Below, in pieces: positions 21,547-32,577 of a stretch of 64,000 nucleotides of DNA. Source of the DNA: Alopecurus myosuroides (lineage: Eukaryota; Streptophyta; Magnoliopsida; Poales; Poaceae); assembly GCA_028641055.1 (NCBI GenBank), contig CM054057.1:579763474-579827473 (forward strand), given 5' to 3'. The position numbers and the translations under genes are program-made. The first letter of the stretch is position 1. Every line of letters starts with the position of its first letter. The notes under the pieces were generated by a model. It was not told where the DNA came from. It saw nothing but the letters and a program-made list of their open reading frames with translations, and did no database searches.

Positions 21547-23624
21547 TCAATGAATAGTGGACGAGAAGCCAGACGGAACCTTGATACTGTAAAGGACTTC
21601 AAAGAATATTTCCTTCTCTGCTTTAGTTAGAGCGTACCTGCTTAAGTAATGACGCCTATCTGTGTGCTTGTTGCTTGGGTCTTTCATACGTTGCTGGTCC
21701 TCCCGTGCTTCTGGCGTATCTTTGGACTTCCCATACACGCCCAGGAAGCATAGCAGATTGACACAAAGATTCTTTGTCACGTGCATCACGTCGATCGAAA
21801 ACCGGACCTCTAAAACTTTCCAATAGGGTAGCTCCCAAAATATAGATTTCTTCTTCCACATGGGTGCACGCTTATCAGGGCCGTACGGAACTGGTTGGCT
21901 GCTAGCAGCCTTAACAAAGATTACTTCTAGGTCCTTGACCATATCGAATATATCATTACCACTACGCAGCTCAGGCTTCTTCCGGTTATCTGCCTCACCT
22001 CTGAAATGCTTCCCTCCTTTCTTTCTTACGGGATGCTTGATCGGAAGAAATCTACGATGCCCCAGGTATACAACCTTTTTACATTTATACAAAAAAAACA
22101 CTGTCAGTATTATCTAAACAGTGTGTGCATGCATTGTATCCCTTGTTTGTATGTCCGGAAATGTTACTAAGAGCAGGCCAATCATTGATGGTTACGAAAA
22201 GCAACGCCCGTAGGTCAAATGGCTTTTGTTCGTTCTCATCCCACACACGTACACCTGGTTTGCCCCACAATTGTAAGAGTTCTTCCACTAATGGCCTTAG
22301 ATACACATCAATGTCGTTGCCAGGTTGCCTCGGGCCTTGGATGAGAACTGGCATCATAATGAACTTGCGCTTCATGCACAACCAAGGAGGAAGGTTGTAC
22401 ATACTAGAGTTACAGGCCAAGTGCTATGACTGGAGCTCTGCTCCCCAAAAGGATTAAAGCCATTTGTACTTAGGCCAAACCATAAGTTCCTCGCCTCTCC
22501 TGCAAAGTCTGGAAAGTCTCTCTCGATCTTTCTCCACTGCGATCCATCGGCGGGGTGCCTCAACTTTTCGTCTTTCTTACGGTCTTCTTTGTGCCATCGC
22601 AACAACCTAGCATGCTCTTTGTTTCTAAACAGACGTTTTCAGCCGTGGTATTATAGGAGCATACCACATCACCTTAGCAGGAACCCTCTTACGGGGGGGG
22701 GGGCTCGCCGTCAACATCACCAGGGTCATCTGCTCTGATATTATACCGCAGTGCAGTGCATATCGGACATTCATCCAAATTCTCGTACTTCTCACCGCGG
22801 AAGAGGATTCAGTCATTAATGCATGCATGTATCTTCTGCACATCTAATCCTAGAGGGCAGAGAGCTTTCTTTGCTTCGTACGTACTCTCAGGCAATTCGT
22901 TATCCTTTGGAAGTTTTGGCTTCATTAGTTGAAGTAAACTCTCAAATGCCTTGTCAGTCACACCGTTCTGTGCCTTCCATTTCAGCAACTCCAGTGTGGT
23001 ACCGAGCTTTGTGCTACCATCTTCGCAATTTGGGTACAACAATTTTGTGTGATCCTGTAACATGTTGTCCAGCTTCAACCTCTCCAATTTATTTTCACAG
23101 TCTTCCCTTGCATCAACAATAACTCGGCCAAGATCATCATCGGGCTCTTCTGATGCCTGTTCTTGATCACCTCCTTCTTCTCCATTCTCTTCCATTGCAG
23201 TATCGTCGTATTCAGGGAACAAAGGATCTTCTTCTTCTTCATCATCGTCTTCCATCACAACCCCTCTTTCTCCATGCTTCGTCCAACAATTATAGCTGGG
23301 CATGAAACCTCTCCGAAGTAGATGGCCGTGAATAATTCTTTCGGAAGAGTGCTCTCTGACGTTCCGACAATCAACACATGGGCAACACATGAAGCCATTA
23401 TATTTGTTCGCCTGAGCTACAGCAAGAAATGCATTCAGGCCTGCCATATACTCGGAAGTGCGTCGGTCACCATACATCCATCGCTGCCGTGCATCCAGCT
23501 GCATCGTATAATTAAGTTTATCAAAATACATTACAATAACATATTAATACGACAAATACTACTTTTTTATGTATCAGTTACAGATGAAAAAGATAAGTTT
23601 GTTAACCTCGGTCGAAGATACCAT
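21547..23624 (-). pseudogene. Truncated TNP2 transposase of CACTA-C
   Basis: Exon 1 (23624-23607) encodes MVSSTE and ends at a GTTAAC donor. Exon 2 starts at 23498 after ATGCAG and opens with LDARQRWMYGDRRTSEY, giving an intron of 108 bases. The transposase-associated domain (CCPCVDCRN, CWTKHGERG) and Transposase_21 core (LSTNGFNPF, TINDWPALSN) are present; the usual Asp of STDG is Asn here. Lesions include TGA at 22811-22809 for Cys, a frameshift at an 11-base G run (22690-22700), an extra base near 22640, and a frameshift near 22410. The match ends at KVPSGFSS (21560), so most of DUF4218 and all DUF4216 are gone. It cannot be active. Confidence 0.85.
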
Positions 23625-23760
23625 TTTCAGTGAGCTTATGTGTGGCTCGGGAATTTCGTCGAACACCTCGTGTGCATAGTAAAATAAAAAACACTAACAC
23701 CACACTCTCTCACACCTCCAAGCAAAAAAAAAAGATGGAAGGGGGGAGGGGCTGGGCCAG

Positions 23761-23995
23761 TATATAGGGGAAGGGGGCATTGGTCCGGTTCATGGACTGA
23801 ACCGGGACAAATGTTCATGCGCGTGCTACGTGGCATGTGGCTACGCATTGGTCCCGGTCCGTGGCACGAGCCGGGACCGATATGTCCCCCACGAACCGGG
23901 ACCAATGCCCCCAGGCGATTCCTGTTGCCCCGGGCGCACGAACCGGGACCAAAGCATGGCATTTGTCCCGGATTCGGTTGCAACCGGGACAGCTG
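23761..23995 (-). promoter_or_regulatory. 5' subterminal repeats and TATA box of CACTA-C TNP2
   Basis: On the minus strand, CCGGTTCGTG / AACCGGGACC repeats run from 23995 to 23780, then CTATATACTGG with TATATA at 23766-23761. The TNP2 ATG is 137 bases further on. Confidence 0.55.
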
Positions 23996-24127
23996 CCCCC
24001 TGGCCCCCTGGACGAGAGGGGTTGTTTCCACTAGTGAACCGTCGCTGCTCCTCCTCTATTTCCCCTTAATCTTATTTTTTTAATTCCTTTATACTTAATT
24101 AATTTTTACTACATGCAGGAGTGATAT

Positions 24128-27100
24128 ATGGCGGACGATAGAGCCGAACCGCTTAGGGATCCGGAGGCTGAACGTTATTTAATGGGCATCATAAACAACG
24201 AGATTCCTTATGTGCCGGGCTCAGAAGATGAGCAAGAAGAGGACGTAGTCTCTTCTTTTCTGAACCTTGACGGTGGAACAGACATTGTCGATGATCAAGA
24301 AGGTGAAGGAACGGACATTGTCGACGGAGGTCAACCGTCGACAAACGACGATCTCGAATTGCATGTAGCAACCACCTCCGGCGAGGTATATATATATTGA
24401 GCCTCTCGTGATACAAACTTACTGAAATGTGAATACATATGTATTAACGCGTGCGACTCTCTTTCTTTTTTTAGCCCTCAGCCGGATCGAGCACGACAAA
24501 GCGTGGCAAATCCAAGGCGATGAAACAAGGATAAACATATAACATCGAATTAGTCGGTGAAACCGGCAAGCCCCTACAGCACACCACAAAGTTTATCAAC
24601 CAATGCGGAGTCGTTGTTAGAGACAACGTCCCGATCACCGTCCAGGAATGGAAGGATCCAAAGAAGGCATGTCTTGGTTTCAGTTTTGTCGACAAGAGAA
24701 CAAAAAAGGATTGCTGGAGAAAGCTTATGGAACATTTCATTCTACCTATAGAATACAACAAAGTCGATGAATTCGGTAACGAGGTTCCGGGTGGACGTGA
24801 GAGGAGGAGGCGCGTCAAAGAGTTCGCTCTTCAGAAGATGGCCGAAGCATTCCGGAACTTCAAGAAAAATTTAACCCGTGACTATGTCAAGAAGGGCACG
24901 ACTCCGGATTTCACTGGACAACATGAGAGACTGAAAGATGATTGGCCAGAATTTGTGAGGCAAAAGAAATCGGAGCATTTCAACGAAATATCGAAAAAAA
25001 TAAGGTTAATGCGGATAAGAAACAGTACCATCATGTTATTGGGCCAGGAGGATACCGCCTTTCGGCGCCTAAGTGGGCGAAGATGGAGGAGGGCCTGAGG
25101 GTGCGAAGAATCCCTCTAGGTACAGAGGGATGGGACGAAAGGGCCAAAAGCTGGTGGTACGGGCATGGGGGATCGCTAGACCCGGAGACAGGGGCGTGTG
25201 TTCATCGGCAGAAAACGTTTGCTCGCACCCAAGCCCTTATTGACGCAATGACCCAAACTTAAGAGGGCTTGATCAAGTTCAACAGAGAGAAATACGCACT
25301 GACAAAAACCCTCGAGAATGATGAACACGGAGGACATGTACGAGGCAAAGGAAGAATGCCGTGGAAAGTAGGGTTTTCACAGGACAATGACCCGTACTGT
25401 TACAGAAGCCGTAAGAGAAAGACGGACCGGGATGCAGATGTTTTGGCGAAGTTTGCATCGGAACTTAGTGAGTTGAAGCAGACCGTGCATGAACTTGTAC
25501 TGAAAGAAAGATCGGCTGCAGGGCCGCATGAAGATCATGAAGCGGATCTCGGAAGCCAGCATCAGAGAAGCAGCACGGCTTCCACGGAGGCCCCGCCTGC
25601 AGGTGCTAATGCACCGACGATCGAGATTCGTGCATCGGAGCCTCACTACCCCGTGGATGATGTAAAGGAGATGAAAGAATGTGATCTGCATTATCCCGTG
25701 GGGAACATTTCCACGAAGGTAGCTACCGGCAGTGCTTTACCCTGTACACCTGGAGCACTCCACCACAACAACCCCATTCCATATGGCTATGCTCGTGTCA
25801 CGGTGGAAGACATAGTCCAAGTGTTTGAGGACCTGGAGATTGACATAGCTACACCCGAAGGGGAGAGAAGACTTGGAGATGTCAAGCGCCAGATCATTCT
25901 ATAGAAAAAGAAGTACATAGAGTTTCCAGGCGAGGCGCCAAGGCTAACAAGTCCACCCCCCTCCGATGGTGGTGGTGGTGGTGGTGGTGGCAGTGGTTCA
26001 CCTACACCTCCTTCACGCCATTCGACGCCGTCCCCCGATCCACAATCTCCGGCGGGTAAGCAGCCGCCGCCCCCAATCCTCCTCCGGCGGGTAAGCAGCC
26101 GCCGCCCCCCAATCCTCCTCCGGCGAAGAAGTAGAAGCAGGCGGACAGCAAGGAAACCCGCTCCTGGACTATTAACCCAGACCCTTATGTACCTAAGACC
26201 ACACGGGTACCGGAGCCATCACTGAAGCCTATCCTCCCAAGGGCTTGGGAACTTAGTGAAGCTGAAACCAAATTGGCTGCGTCTGCTGATTATGAGAAAT
26301 GGAAGGCAGATAAGAAGGCGATAAAAGAGCCTGAGCCCAAGCAAGTATTCACTGAGAAGCAAAAGAAGTGGGCTAAGGATTTTTTGACGACACCGTCCCA
26401 AGCCGAGCCGAATATGCCTAACGACTATGGAAATGAACTTCGTAGGCCAGTAGAAACATTGAAGGAGGAGAAAGAAGAAAGTAAAAAAAGCGGGAAACAA
26501 GTTGACCAGCTCGGGATGCAGAATAAACAATCGACCCCCCCGCTCATAGTGAAAGCCCGTCCGGAAGAGGACCCCGAGATCATAGAAGTTGCGGCAGCAA
26601 ATGGATTGACTGTAGCGAGTGCCATGAAACAAGCAGCCGAGATGTGTTTGACTATTCGTGCCTCGTTAGGCCTTGAGGATGCGCCAACTAGTGAGGTAGC
26701 ATTACAATATGTGCGGAATGGGCCTCTCGTCGAGTCTACGCAGGAAAAGAGTCTAGCACCACAAATGCGAAATCTGCTATGTTGGTACAAGCATTTCATA
26801 ACATGGGCCGACAAAGATTATGTTTATGCGGATGTTACAGAGGAGCATCACACCAAATGGTACTCTGTAGAAGTTCATATGAGTGAATTGTTCCAGCTGT
26901 TCAATCTGCGCGAGCTCGACAAATCTATGCTGAGTTGCTACGTTCTGTAAGTGATTTATATGTATTCATGATGTCTACATACCTAAAATGTACGGTATTT
27001 GATACTGGTGCCCATGCTCCTAGGTGCCCCATTTGGGCTTCCTATATATATATATATATATTGTCCTAACTATATTGTTGCATACACTATTATGCAGATT

Positions 27101-27926
27101 GAAGATTTGGGAATGCAAAATAAGACTCATCCATGATGTTGGGTTCATTGACCCACAAATCATTAATGGAACTATGTTAGAAAATCACCCCAAAGACGTG
27201 GAGAAAGACTTGTACAATTTTCTTAAAAAGCATGAACTCAAAAGTCATATTCCATTTCCTTACCATTTTGGGTGAGTGTTTCTCTCTTGTGCCCATTCTC
27301 TTTTGTTTACTCCATGCATGGTATGTCTAATCGATAAGTTATGCCTGACTGTGCATGTAACATGTCCGCAGGTTCCACTGGTTGCTGCTAAAAATTGAAC
27401 TTCACAACTCCACAGTTTTTATCATGGACTCTATGGATTCAGATCCAAAGCTTTGGATCGACATGAGAAAAATGATGCAAAGGTAATTATTTTCAATCAT
27501 TTCCGCTCTATATCGATCGGTCTCTTTTGTTCATTTCCTAATATGCAGTAGCTAATAAGTCCCTTGTTCATTTAATTTTATTTGCACTGTAGAGTTTGGA
27601 GACGGTTCTCACATGAAACTATCGGTCAATTCAAACATCAGCTAGAATTTAAAAATGTGGTTCGTGGTGTGGATAAGCAGCCACCGGGGACCAATCTATG
27701 TGGATACTTTGTTTGTGAGAACATACGGAAAGAAACCACTGAGAAGAAGAAGCCGGAGACCACGCGGAAGAGTCTCAATAACTTGCGGAGGGCGCTTACT
27801 TCAGAAGCTCGCTTCCGACCAATTCAAGAGGAAATAGCAGGATTTTTCCTTAGGCATGTCGTCGATTCCAAAGGAGAACACTATGCGTCCACCGACGATG
27901 ATGCTTATATGCATCTCCGAGATTGA
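24128..27926 (+). pseudogene. CACTA-A ORF2: Transposase_24-type protein with C-terminal Ulp1 (C48) protease domain
   Basis: ORF2 is the second gene of autonomous plant CACTA elements. Exons inferred from GT..AG sites and frame: 24128-24385, 24475 to 26946, 27098-27271, 27372-27482, 27593-27926. The region after 24540 resembles Transposase_24 (KFINQCGVVVRDNVPITV, ALQKMAEAFRNFKK), then a DUF8039-like stretch (25700-25900), a Gly- and Pro-rich linker with a duplicated stretch of about 30 bases (26050-26110), and the Ulp1 fold. The protease keeps FHW (His), MDSMDS (Asp) and QPPGTNLCGYF (Gln and Cys). Lesions: TAA 24532-24534, a frameshift in an A run near 25000, TAA 25260-25262, TAG 25902-25904 and a frameshift near 26100. 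From about 26200 the frame is clean. Confidence 0.8.
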
Positions 27927-28224
27927 AACTTGTTCGAAGTTGTGTATGGTCATCTATCTTAATTGTGTATATAGGAACTTGTTCGAAGTTGTATATGGTC
28001 ACCCGAGATTGAATATATATTATATATTCCTATTGAATTCTTCTTGTTTGAAATTTCATATATATATGCATGTATATAGTAGCGTAATATATATATATAT
28101 ATGTGTGTGTACTGAAACTTCATCAAAATTAAAATAAAACACAAAATAAAATATAAAAGAAATAAAACAAAACAAATTAAAAAGAAACCAGGTTTAGGGG
28201 GCCTAAAACCCTAAACCTGCGCAG
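27927..28224. other. AT-rich 3' spacer of CACTA-A
   Basis: A near-duplicate GAACTTGTTCGAAGTTGTATATGG motif and (TA)n runs near 28085. No gene. Confidence 0.4.
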
Positions 28225-28438
28225 GAGGTTTTCAGTCCCGGTTAGCCACAAGAACCGGGACTAAAGGTCCTCCGCCGCGACGGACTCCCGGCGCCCACGT
28301 GGACGGGCCTTTAGTCCCGGTTCGTAAGTGGCGCGACTATAGGGTGGGGGTCTTTAGTCGCGCATAGCTAGTCCCGGTTGCGCGGCCGGGACTACTGGCC
28401 CTGGCGAACCGGGACTATATGCCTATTTTCTACCAGTG
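28225..28438 (+). repeat. 3' subterminal repeats and terminal inverted repeat of CACTA-A
   Basis: Inverted copies of CAGTCCCGGTT / AACCGGGACTAAAGG end in GCCTATTTTCTACCAGTG (28421-28438). Confidence 0.8.
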
Positions 28439-30168
28439 GATGTATTTGATATGGTGATGGATTTGGAAGTAATCTTCAGAAAGGGTCCTGGCAGAACCTG
28501 TTCTAAATGACGCTGACGGATACACATCCATGTGGAAGAAGAAATCTATATTTTGGGATCTACCCTATTGGAAAATCCTAGATGTCCGCTCTGCGATCGA
28601 CGTGATGCACCTGATGAAGAATCTCTGCGTAAATCTGCTAGGATTTTTTGTCTTGTATGAGAAGTCAAAAGATACATCTGAAGCACGGCAGGACCAGCAA
28701 CACATGAAAGGACGAGACAACAAGAATCCTGAGCGGTTTCAAAGTGGTCCTGCCAGCTACGCTCTTACCAAGGAAGAGAAGGAAATCTTTTTTGAAGCAC
28801 TAAGTAGTATCAAGGTCCCATCTGGCTTCTCGTCGAATATAAAGGGAATAATAAATGTGGCGGAGAAAAATTTCCAAAACCTGAAATCTCATGACTGCCA
28901 AGTGCTGATGACGCAACTGTTTCTAATTGCGTTGAGGGGGATTCTACTAGAAAATGTTCGACTACCAATTGTGAAGCTATGCGCATTCTTCAATGCAATT
29001 TCTCAGAAGGTAATCAATCCAGAAAGTCTATCAACGTTACAGACAGATGTGGTGCAATGTCTTGTCAGCTTCGAGTTGGTGTACCCACCATCCTTCTTCA
29101 ATATTATGACGCACCTCCTAGTTCACCTAGTCAAAGAGATTACCATTCTCGGTCCTATGTTTCTGCACAATATGTTCCCCTTTGAGAGGTTCATGGGAGT
29201 CTTAAAGAAATATGTTCACAACCGTGTTAGGCCAGAAGGAAGCATCTCCAAGGGTTATGGAACATAGGAGGTCATTGAATTTTGTGTTGACTTTATTCCA
29301 AACCTTAAGTCGATTGCTGTTCCCGAATTGGGGCATAAGGGGAGAATGAGTGGAAAAAGGCACGCTAGGAAGGAAACCAAAGATATTAATGGACATACAT
29401 TTTTTCAGTAAAGCACACTACACAGTTCTACAAATGTCCACCTTGCGGGCTCCATATATATATCGAGGAACACAAGAACGGTCCAAAAATCCCGAGGCTG
29501 TCTGAATCCTTGATTAATGATGAACACATGGATAGTTTCAGCGCCTGGTTGTAGACAGAACTCATGAATAACATCATTGTTGGAGATTAGTTGTACTTGT
29601 TGGCTAGGTCACCATCTTCGACTGTACTGATTTTCCAAGGGTACGAGATATATGGGAATATACGATTGCACAAGATAAAAAGAGCACCAACCAAAACAGT
29701 GGTGTCTGTTTCAATGCAACCGGATACATTGGGAAAAAGGAGACATATTATGGTTACATAGAGGAGATATGAAAACTTGACTATGGACCTAATTTTAAGG
29801 TCCCTCTGTTTTGGTGCCAATGGGTCAAGATGACAGGAGTAAAGGTAGACCAGCAGTACGGAATTACAACAGTGGATCTCAACAATCTTGAGTACAGAAA
29901 CGAACCATTCGTCCTAGCCAAAGATGTGGCTCAAATTTTCTATGTGAAGGACATGTCTACCCAACCGAGGAAAATAAAAGATAAGAAGTCTAGTACATCA
30001 TGCGGTGAGCCGAAGCGCCACATAGTTCTTTCAGGGAAAAGAAACATCGTGGGAGTGGAGAACAAGACAGACATGTCAGAAGATTATAATAATGTTGAAG
30101 AAATTCCTTCCTTCATAGTGAAAACCGACCCAAGCATCGCGTTAAATAATGAAAATATTCCATGGTAA
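28439..30168 (+). pseudogene. C-terminal half of CACTA-B TNP2 transposase
   Basis: Starts at the codons for FDMV, equivalent to 4019 in CACTA-A. It has MWKKKSIFWDLPYW, RSAIDVMHLMKNLCVN, the DUF4218 signature NMFPFERFMGVLKKYV and a decayed DUF4216 (YYGYIEEI near 29748). One frame is open from 28530 to TAG 29265-29267, where CACTA-A has an Asn-Glu pair. Beyond that several stops occur (29400-29800) before a last open stretch with PFVLAKDVAQIFYVKDMS ending at 30168. More decayed than the CACTA-A copy. Confidence 0.85.
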
Positions 30169-30655
30169 CGACAGAAAAGTAATCAATGACGACACTAGTT
30201 GGCGATAACGTATTAAACCTTCACGGTTCATGTAATATTGCTAGACTACCATGTAATAATGTATCAAACCTTTATGGTTCATGTATTTGGATTAGTCCAC
30301 CTCTGTTTTCCACCTGTTTTGTATCAAATGCAATATCGGGCGTATGAACTGGAGGATTTGTAGATGTATAGAATAAAACACACGGTTTCTCCTGCATACA
30401 ACCCGACTGTGGCTCCTGAGTGCTCGTACGCTGTGTTGTTTCGTTGGATAGTTTGAAACAAAGTTTGGAATAATTCAAACAAAGTAGAGGAATTATTAAA
30501 ACTAACAAAGTAGCGAAATTATTCAAACTAACCCTAAAACATCAAACTAACTTCGACCGAGGCCTAAGCCGCGTCGTCTCGGCTAACAGGTGGCGGGGTA
30601 CACAGGTAGCTAGACCAGCAATACGGAACAACAGTGGATACACATGTGGTGGGGT
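30169..30655. other. Spacer after CACTA-B TNP2
   Basis: A duplicated TAATGTATCAAACCTT..GGTTCATGTA motif near 30210 and 30260. No gene seen. Confidence 0.35.
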
Positions 30656-31172
30656 TTAGTCATACTCATGCCTAGGAGTATAATACATGTACTCGTAGTC
30701 ATCGAAGTCGCCGCAGTCATCGTCGTTGTCATCAGACGACGGTCCGGGATTGAATCTCGGCGGGTGAGCACGCCTGGGCTGCAAGTGAGGGTATCGCAGG
30801 CGGGAGTTATCACCGGTAGTGATGTAGTTCATGACACTCGGGAGAGTCCGGCCTCGCCACCAGAACCGACAACCAGCCTCGTTGAAGTTCGAAGGAGGCG
30901 GGTCATCCTCCTCGTGCCTGGCGAGCGCCCTCTCACGCAGATTGATGAAGAAGGCGTCCCAAGTCGGGCGGTAGTCGGGATTCCAGCGGGGATCCCGACG
31001 CTTCTATGGTGTGTGCTCGAGATAGTAGTGGTTCATGATGGCCGCCCGGCGCGCCATACCTTGAGGGATAGGCACGCCTCCGGCGCTCAGGTACCAGCCA
31101 GCGGGGACGGTAGTTCGAGGCGCAAGGCTCCTCCGCCTGCGGGTAGGTTAGAGTGGGTATGATGGAATCCAT
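30656..31172 (-). pseudogene. Accessory ORF copy (P-GW family) in CACTA-B, decayed
   Basis: The minus strand from ATG 31172 reads MDSIIPTLTYPQAE, close to MTSTVPTLTFIQAE of CACTA-A. After the NY pair (about 31108) net base loss shifts the frame. The family sequence continues in another frame: VPAGWYLSAGGVPIP, then NHYYLEHTP, a TAG, RDPRWNPDYRPTWDAFFINL, and an Asp-rich tail ending DYEYMYYTPRHEYD before TAA (30658-30656). It therefore has at least one frameshift and one nonsense codon. Its orientation relative to TNP2 is opposite to that in CACTA-A. The solo LTR stands 17 bases upstream of the ATG. Confidence 0.75.
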
Positions 31173-31189
31173 GGTAGAGTGATGAGGTT

Positions 31190-32572
31190 TGATACGTCTC
31201 AAACGTATTTATAATTTATGATGTTCCATGTTGATATTATGCCAATTGCTACATGTTTTCTGCTTGTTTTCCTACATTTTCTTATGTTTTCTGGGACTAA
31301 CCTATTAACAAGACGCCACAGAGCCAGTTCCCTGTTTTCTGCTATTTTTAGTTTCAGAAAAGTTGTTATGGAAATATTCTCTAATTTGGAAAATTCGAAA
31401 GTCAGAAGTCCTAAAAGTCCTGGAAGCATCCGGAAGTCCCGAAGATCCCTGGAGGGGGGCCACAGGGTTGCCACACCATGGGGTGGCGTGGGTCCCCCTG
31501 GCCGCGCCACCTCGCGGCATCACCCTTTCGCCCATATATACTTCCCGAGGCATAAACCCTAAGGGAATCGACCTTTTCCGCAAAATACATCCGTAGCTCC
31601 GCCACCGCCGCTGACAAGTTTAGAGGGGCAGATCTCTGTTCTGGCACCCTGCCGGGACGGGGAAGTGCCCCCGGAAGCCATCTCCATCGACTCCACCGCC
31701 ATCTCCATCGCCGTTGCTGTCTCCTATGATGAGGAGGAGTAGTTCTCCCCCGGGGCTGAGGGCTCTACCGGTAGCTATGTGGTTCATCTCTCTCTCCCAT
31801 GGTGTGATATTTATGTGATCATGAGCTTTGTAATCTAGTTGAATAAGTAGACCGATCTTCATCTGTTATGCTACTCAAGTGGTTTTGTTATCTCCGTAAA
31901 CACTTTGATCACGGGGTAAAGATGATAGTGTGTGCACCGTGTGGTTTAGCATGATATTTCTATCTTGTGTTGGAAGGTGAACCTATGAAACTGCGGCGTT
32001 TGTTTACTAATCTTTGGCGCTCGTAGTGACATTGGGGTGCCCTAGAGAGGAAATACAAACTTGAGGAGTGTTGTTTAAGCCCTACGCAATGATTGGTGTT
32101 CGTTATTCGACCGGAGAGTGGTTCGGAGTAGCAGAGTGAAGAGATGATATTTATGCATTCAATTATGTGAGCATTGTTGAGAGTGTCCTCTAGTGAAAGT
32201 AGGAGCCCTAGGCCTTATTTCCAAGCATTGAAACACCATTTTCCGCCTGTTCTGCTACATGTTTGCTTGCTGCCATTTTTATTTCAGATTGTTATTATCA
32301 CTTATAATCATCCATACTGCTTGTATTTTGCTCTCTCTTCGCCGAACTAGTGCACCTATATACCTGACAAGTTTATTGGGTGTGTTGGGGACACAAGAGA
32401 CTTCTTATATCTTGATTGCAGGGTTGCTTGAGAGAGATATCTTTGACCTCTACCTCCGTGGGTTCGATAAACCATGGGTAATCCACTTAAGGGAAACTTG
32501 CTGCTGTTCTACAAACTACTGCACTTGGAGGCCCAACACTGTCTACAAGAATAGAAGCGTGTGTAGACATCA
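31190..32572 (+). mobile_element. Solo LTR, Sabrina/WHAM-like Gypsy type
   Basis: Begins TGATACGTCTCAAACGTA and ends GTGTAGACATCA, with a perfect 5-bp duplication AGGTT (31185-31189, 32573-32577). Length is 1383 bases. No second LTR or interior is present, so it arose by recombination between two LTRs. It separates the CACTA-B accessory ORF from its promoter. The family is assigned from the remembered start and end sequences. Confidence 0.85.
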
Positions 32573-32577
32573 AGGTT

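Larger units (their letters stand above)
18015..24036 (-). mobile_element. CACTA-C: CACTA transposon nested in CACTA-A
   Basis: The termini are CACTAGTGGAAACA (18015-18028) and its inverted copy (24023-24036). The flanks show a perfect 3-bp duplication AAC (18012-18014, 24037-24039). Length is 6022 bases. The 5' end by gene order is at 24036: TNP2 runs leftwards from 23624. TNP2 is truncated and fused to FAR1-like pieces, ORF2 is absent, and a cargo gene (18763-19746, plus) occupies its place. Subterminal repeats CCGGGACAAA / TTTGTCCCGG lie at 18040-18230 and 23780-23995. It sits in the leader intron of CACTA-A ORF2. Confidence 0.92.
1906..28438 (+). mobile_element. CACTA-A: CACTA (En/Spm) DNA transposon, Jorge-like, with nested insertions
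   Basis: The 5' terminus CACTGGTAGAAAATAGGC (1906-1923) is matched as an inverted repeat at 28421-28438. Subterminal clusters of AACCGGGACTAAAGG-type repeats lie inside both ends (1975-2155 and 28225-28430). The interior has the autonomous CACTA order: TNP2 transposase, cargo genes, then ORF2 with a Ulp1 domain. Removing the Copia insertion (7342-15740), CACTA-C (18015-24036) and their duplicated target bases leaves about 12.1 kb, a normal length. The flanks do not match (TCA before, GAT after), so the expected 3-bp target duplication is missing. The right flank is TNP2 coding sequence of CACTA-B and the left flank is not. The family name rests on remembered motif similarity and needs a TREP comparison. 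Confidence 0.85.

Noticed and set aside
28030..28110. (TA)n run as an origin or promoter
   Set aside because: Simple AT repeat behind ORF2 with no gene following it.
1906..28438. Reading the 5' and 3' ends of CACTA-A as two unrelated elements
   Set aside because: The 18-bp termini match, gene order and promoter layout between them are those of one element, and its length without insertions is normal. The mismatched flanks are better explained by a later event, though this alternative is not excluded.
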